Assembly (NCBI RefSeq): GCF_023973145.1
Contig: NZ_CP099546.1
Location: forward strand, 1,674,001 to 1,738,000
Length of the DNA: 64,000 nucleotides
Source of the DNA: Natronosalvus vescus
GTDB lineage: Archaea; Halobacteriota; Halobacteria; Halobacteriales; Natrialbaceae
Direction: 5' to 3'
The first letter of the stretch is position 1. Every line of letters starts with the position of its first letter. The notes beneath the pieces are model-generated. The model was given only the letters and a program-made list of their open reading frames with translations, made no database searches and was not told the origin of the DNA. Position numbers and translations under genes: made by a program. Shown one piece after another: positions 62,717 to 64,000 of this stretch.

Positions 62717-63634
62717 ATGCGCCACGATCACCTCATCACGAGCAAACACCTCACGCGAGCGGACATCGAGGCCGTTCTCGACCGGGCCGCCGAAATCGAC
62801 GCCGACCCGGACGCCGTCGCGGAGAAGTACGCCGGAAGCCTTCTCGGACTCCTCTTTTTCGAACCGAGCACACGGACGAAGATGAGTTTCGAGACGGCGA
62901 TGAAACGCCTCGGCGGCGATATCGTCGACATGGGTTCGGTCGAATCCTCGAGCGTCAAAAAGGGGGAGACGCTCGCCGACACGGTTCGCGTCATCGCGGG
63001 CTATGCCGACGCCCTCGTCGTCCGACATCCGAGACAGGGAGCGGCGACGATGGCCAGCGAGTTCGTCGACGTGCCGCTGATCAACGCCGGGGACGGCGCC
63101 GGTCACCACCCCTCTCAGACGCTGCTGGATCTGTACACAATCCGGGAAAACGCCGGCCTCGACGACCTCTCGGTCGGCATCATGGGCGACCTGAAGTACG
63201 GCCGAACGGTACACTCGCTCGCTTACGCGCTGGCGAAGTTCGACGTCCATCAGCACTTCATTAGCCCCGAGAGCCTGCAACTGCCCCGGGAGGTCGTCTA
63301 CGACCTCCACCAGGAGGGTGCCTCCGTTCGCGAACACGACGCGCTCGAGGACGTCCTCGCCTCGCTGGACGTGCTGTACGTCACACGGATTCAGCGCGAA
63401 CGGTTCCCCGACGAAAACGAGTACCAGAAAATTGCGGGCGAGTACCAGATCGATCTCGAGACGCTCGAGGGAGCCCAGGACGACCTCACGGTGATGCACC
63501 CGTTGCCACGCGTCGACGAGATCGATCCGGCGATCGACGACACCGATCACGCGGCCTACTTCGAACAGGCGCACAACGGCGTTCCGGTTCGCATGGCACT
63601 GCTCGATATGTTTCTTGGAGGTGAGCGTCAATGA
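62717..63634 (+). CDS. pyrB: Aspartate carbamoyltransferase catalytic subunit
   Basis: A 305-residue protein. ATG 62717 ([21 protein letters not shown]), preceded by GGAGAG, was chosen over an in-frame ATG 15 codons earlier. The carbamoyl-phosphate site is [24 protein letters not shown] and [13 protein letters not shown] follow, with the aspartate-binding 80s/240s loops later ([11 protein letters not shown]). It condenses carbamoyl phosphate and aspartate in pyrimidine synthesis. Its stop overlaps the pyrI start by four bases, so the catalytic and regulatory subunits are coupled. Confidence 0.96.
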   Translation: MRHDHLITSKHLTRADIEAVLDRAAEIDADPDAVAEKYAGSLLGLLFFEPSTRTKMSFETAMKRLGGDIVDMGSVESSSVKKGETLADTVRVIAGYADALVVRHPRQGAATMASEFVDVPLINAGDGAGHHPSQTLLDLYTIRENAGLDDLSVGIMGDLKYGRTVHSLAYALAKFDVHQHFISPESLQLPREVVYDLHQEGASVREHDALEDVLASLDVLYVTRIQRERFPDENEYQKIAGEYQIDLETLEGAQDDLTVMHPLPRVDEIDPAIDDTDHAAYFEQAHNGVPVRMALLDMFLGGERQ

Positions 63635-64000
63635 GCGGCGACGACCACGAACTACGGGTGAGCAAGATCAGAGACGGCACCGTCATCGATCACGTTCGCG
63701 GCGGACAGGCACTGAACGTGCTGGCAATCCTCGGCATCGACGGCAGCGAGGACGAGGAGGTTTCCGTCGGCATGAACGTTCCCTCCGATCGCCTGGCCCG
63801 GAAGGACATCGTGAAAGTCAGCGGCCGCGAACTCAGCCAGGAGGAAGTCGACGTCCTCTCGCTGATCGCGCCGGATGCGACGATCAACATCGTCCGGGAC
63901 TACGAGGTGGCGAGCAAACACCGCGTCGAGCGACCGGCCGAGGTTGAAGGCGTCCTGACGTGTCCGAACGCGACCTGCATCACGACCGGGGACGAACCCG
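63631..64000 (+). CDS. pyrI: Aspartate carbamoyltransferase regulatory subunit (3' cut by window edge)
   Basis: The first 123 residues are visible. An N-terminal allosteric domain has [21 protein letters not shown], then [19 protein letters not shown] and [19 protein letters not shown]. The start of the zinc domain follows with [12 protein letters not shown] (first CxxxxC knuckle). The chain runs past 64000, where only about 30 residues, including the second CxxC, should remain. It binds nucleotide effectors and assembles with PyrB. Its ATG overlaps the pyrB stop (ATGA). Confidence 0.95.
   Translation, partial: MSGDDHELRVSKIRDGTVIDHVRGGQALNVLAILGIDGSEDEEVSVGMNVPSDRLARKDIVKVSGRELSQEEVDVLSLIAPDATINIVRDYEVASKHRVERPAEVEGVLTCPNATCITTGDEP

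Overview
The window comes from a haloarchaeon (class Halobacteria), probably order Natrialbales; the order is an inference from gene content and from the very frequent CTCGAG in GC-rich DNA. Direct evidence includes strongly acidic proteins, TATA/BRE promoters about 25-30 bp upstream of start codons (leaderless transcripts), and archaeal marker genes: thermosome, S17e, topoisomerase VI next to DNA gyrase, archaeal MetRS, GatCAB, an archaeal-type UDG and PyrB/PyrI. No transposase, integrase or CRISPR array is visible, so this is mostly a core-genome segment with small rearrangements.

Layout. 1-5.5 kb: end of cysE, a CitG-like plus DUF447 pair, rps17e, an amidohydrolase, a thermosome subunit and a HalOD1 protein. 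5.5-13.6 kb: a zincin, two M42 peptidases, gatB, a tiny zinc-ribbon protein, a SRPBCC protein and a halocyanin. 13.6-17.2 kb: a scar where a sugar ABC-transporter ATPase gene and a neighbouring zinc-ribbon gene have both lost their 5' ends, followed by an intact small membrane protein and a Gfo/Idh dehydrogenase. 17.3-28.7 kb: birA, usp, a phzF-like gene, two membrane proteins, an aspartate/tyrosine decarboxylase, thiE, the menaquinone genes menA-menC-menE, an NRDE protein and a small HTH regulator. 28.8-33 kb: gatCA divergent from metG across a hairpin-rich spacer.

33-37.3 kb holds the most unusual region: four consecutive genes encoding extremely acidic, signal-less proteins. Two share a homologous glycine-zipper segment, one has an LNLLG-like repeat-rich core, and one ends in a SAP/Rho-N-like module. 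I recognise no described system there. 37.3-44.5 kb: DUF3179, usp, a small exporter, NDH-2, arginase, and a DtxR/MntR-type regulator next to a ZIP metal transporter; related palindromes lie in both promoters, which suggests a closed metal-homeostasis circuit.

44.5-53.2 kb: gyrBA and top6BA are divergent. The top6B-top6A junction is expanded by about 71-bp tandem repeats that create two mini-ORFs linked in an unbroken chain of ATGA stop/start overlaps. 53-64 kb: an MBL hydrolase, a D-2-hydroxyacid dehydrogenase, an enoyl-CoA hydratase, a MATE exporter, tRNA-Ser(UGA) with neighbouring T-arm-like repeats, UDG, an Mrp ATPase, an eIF2B-like protein, and pyrB with the start of pyrI.
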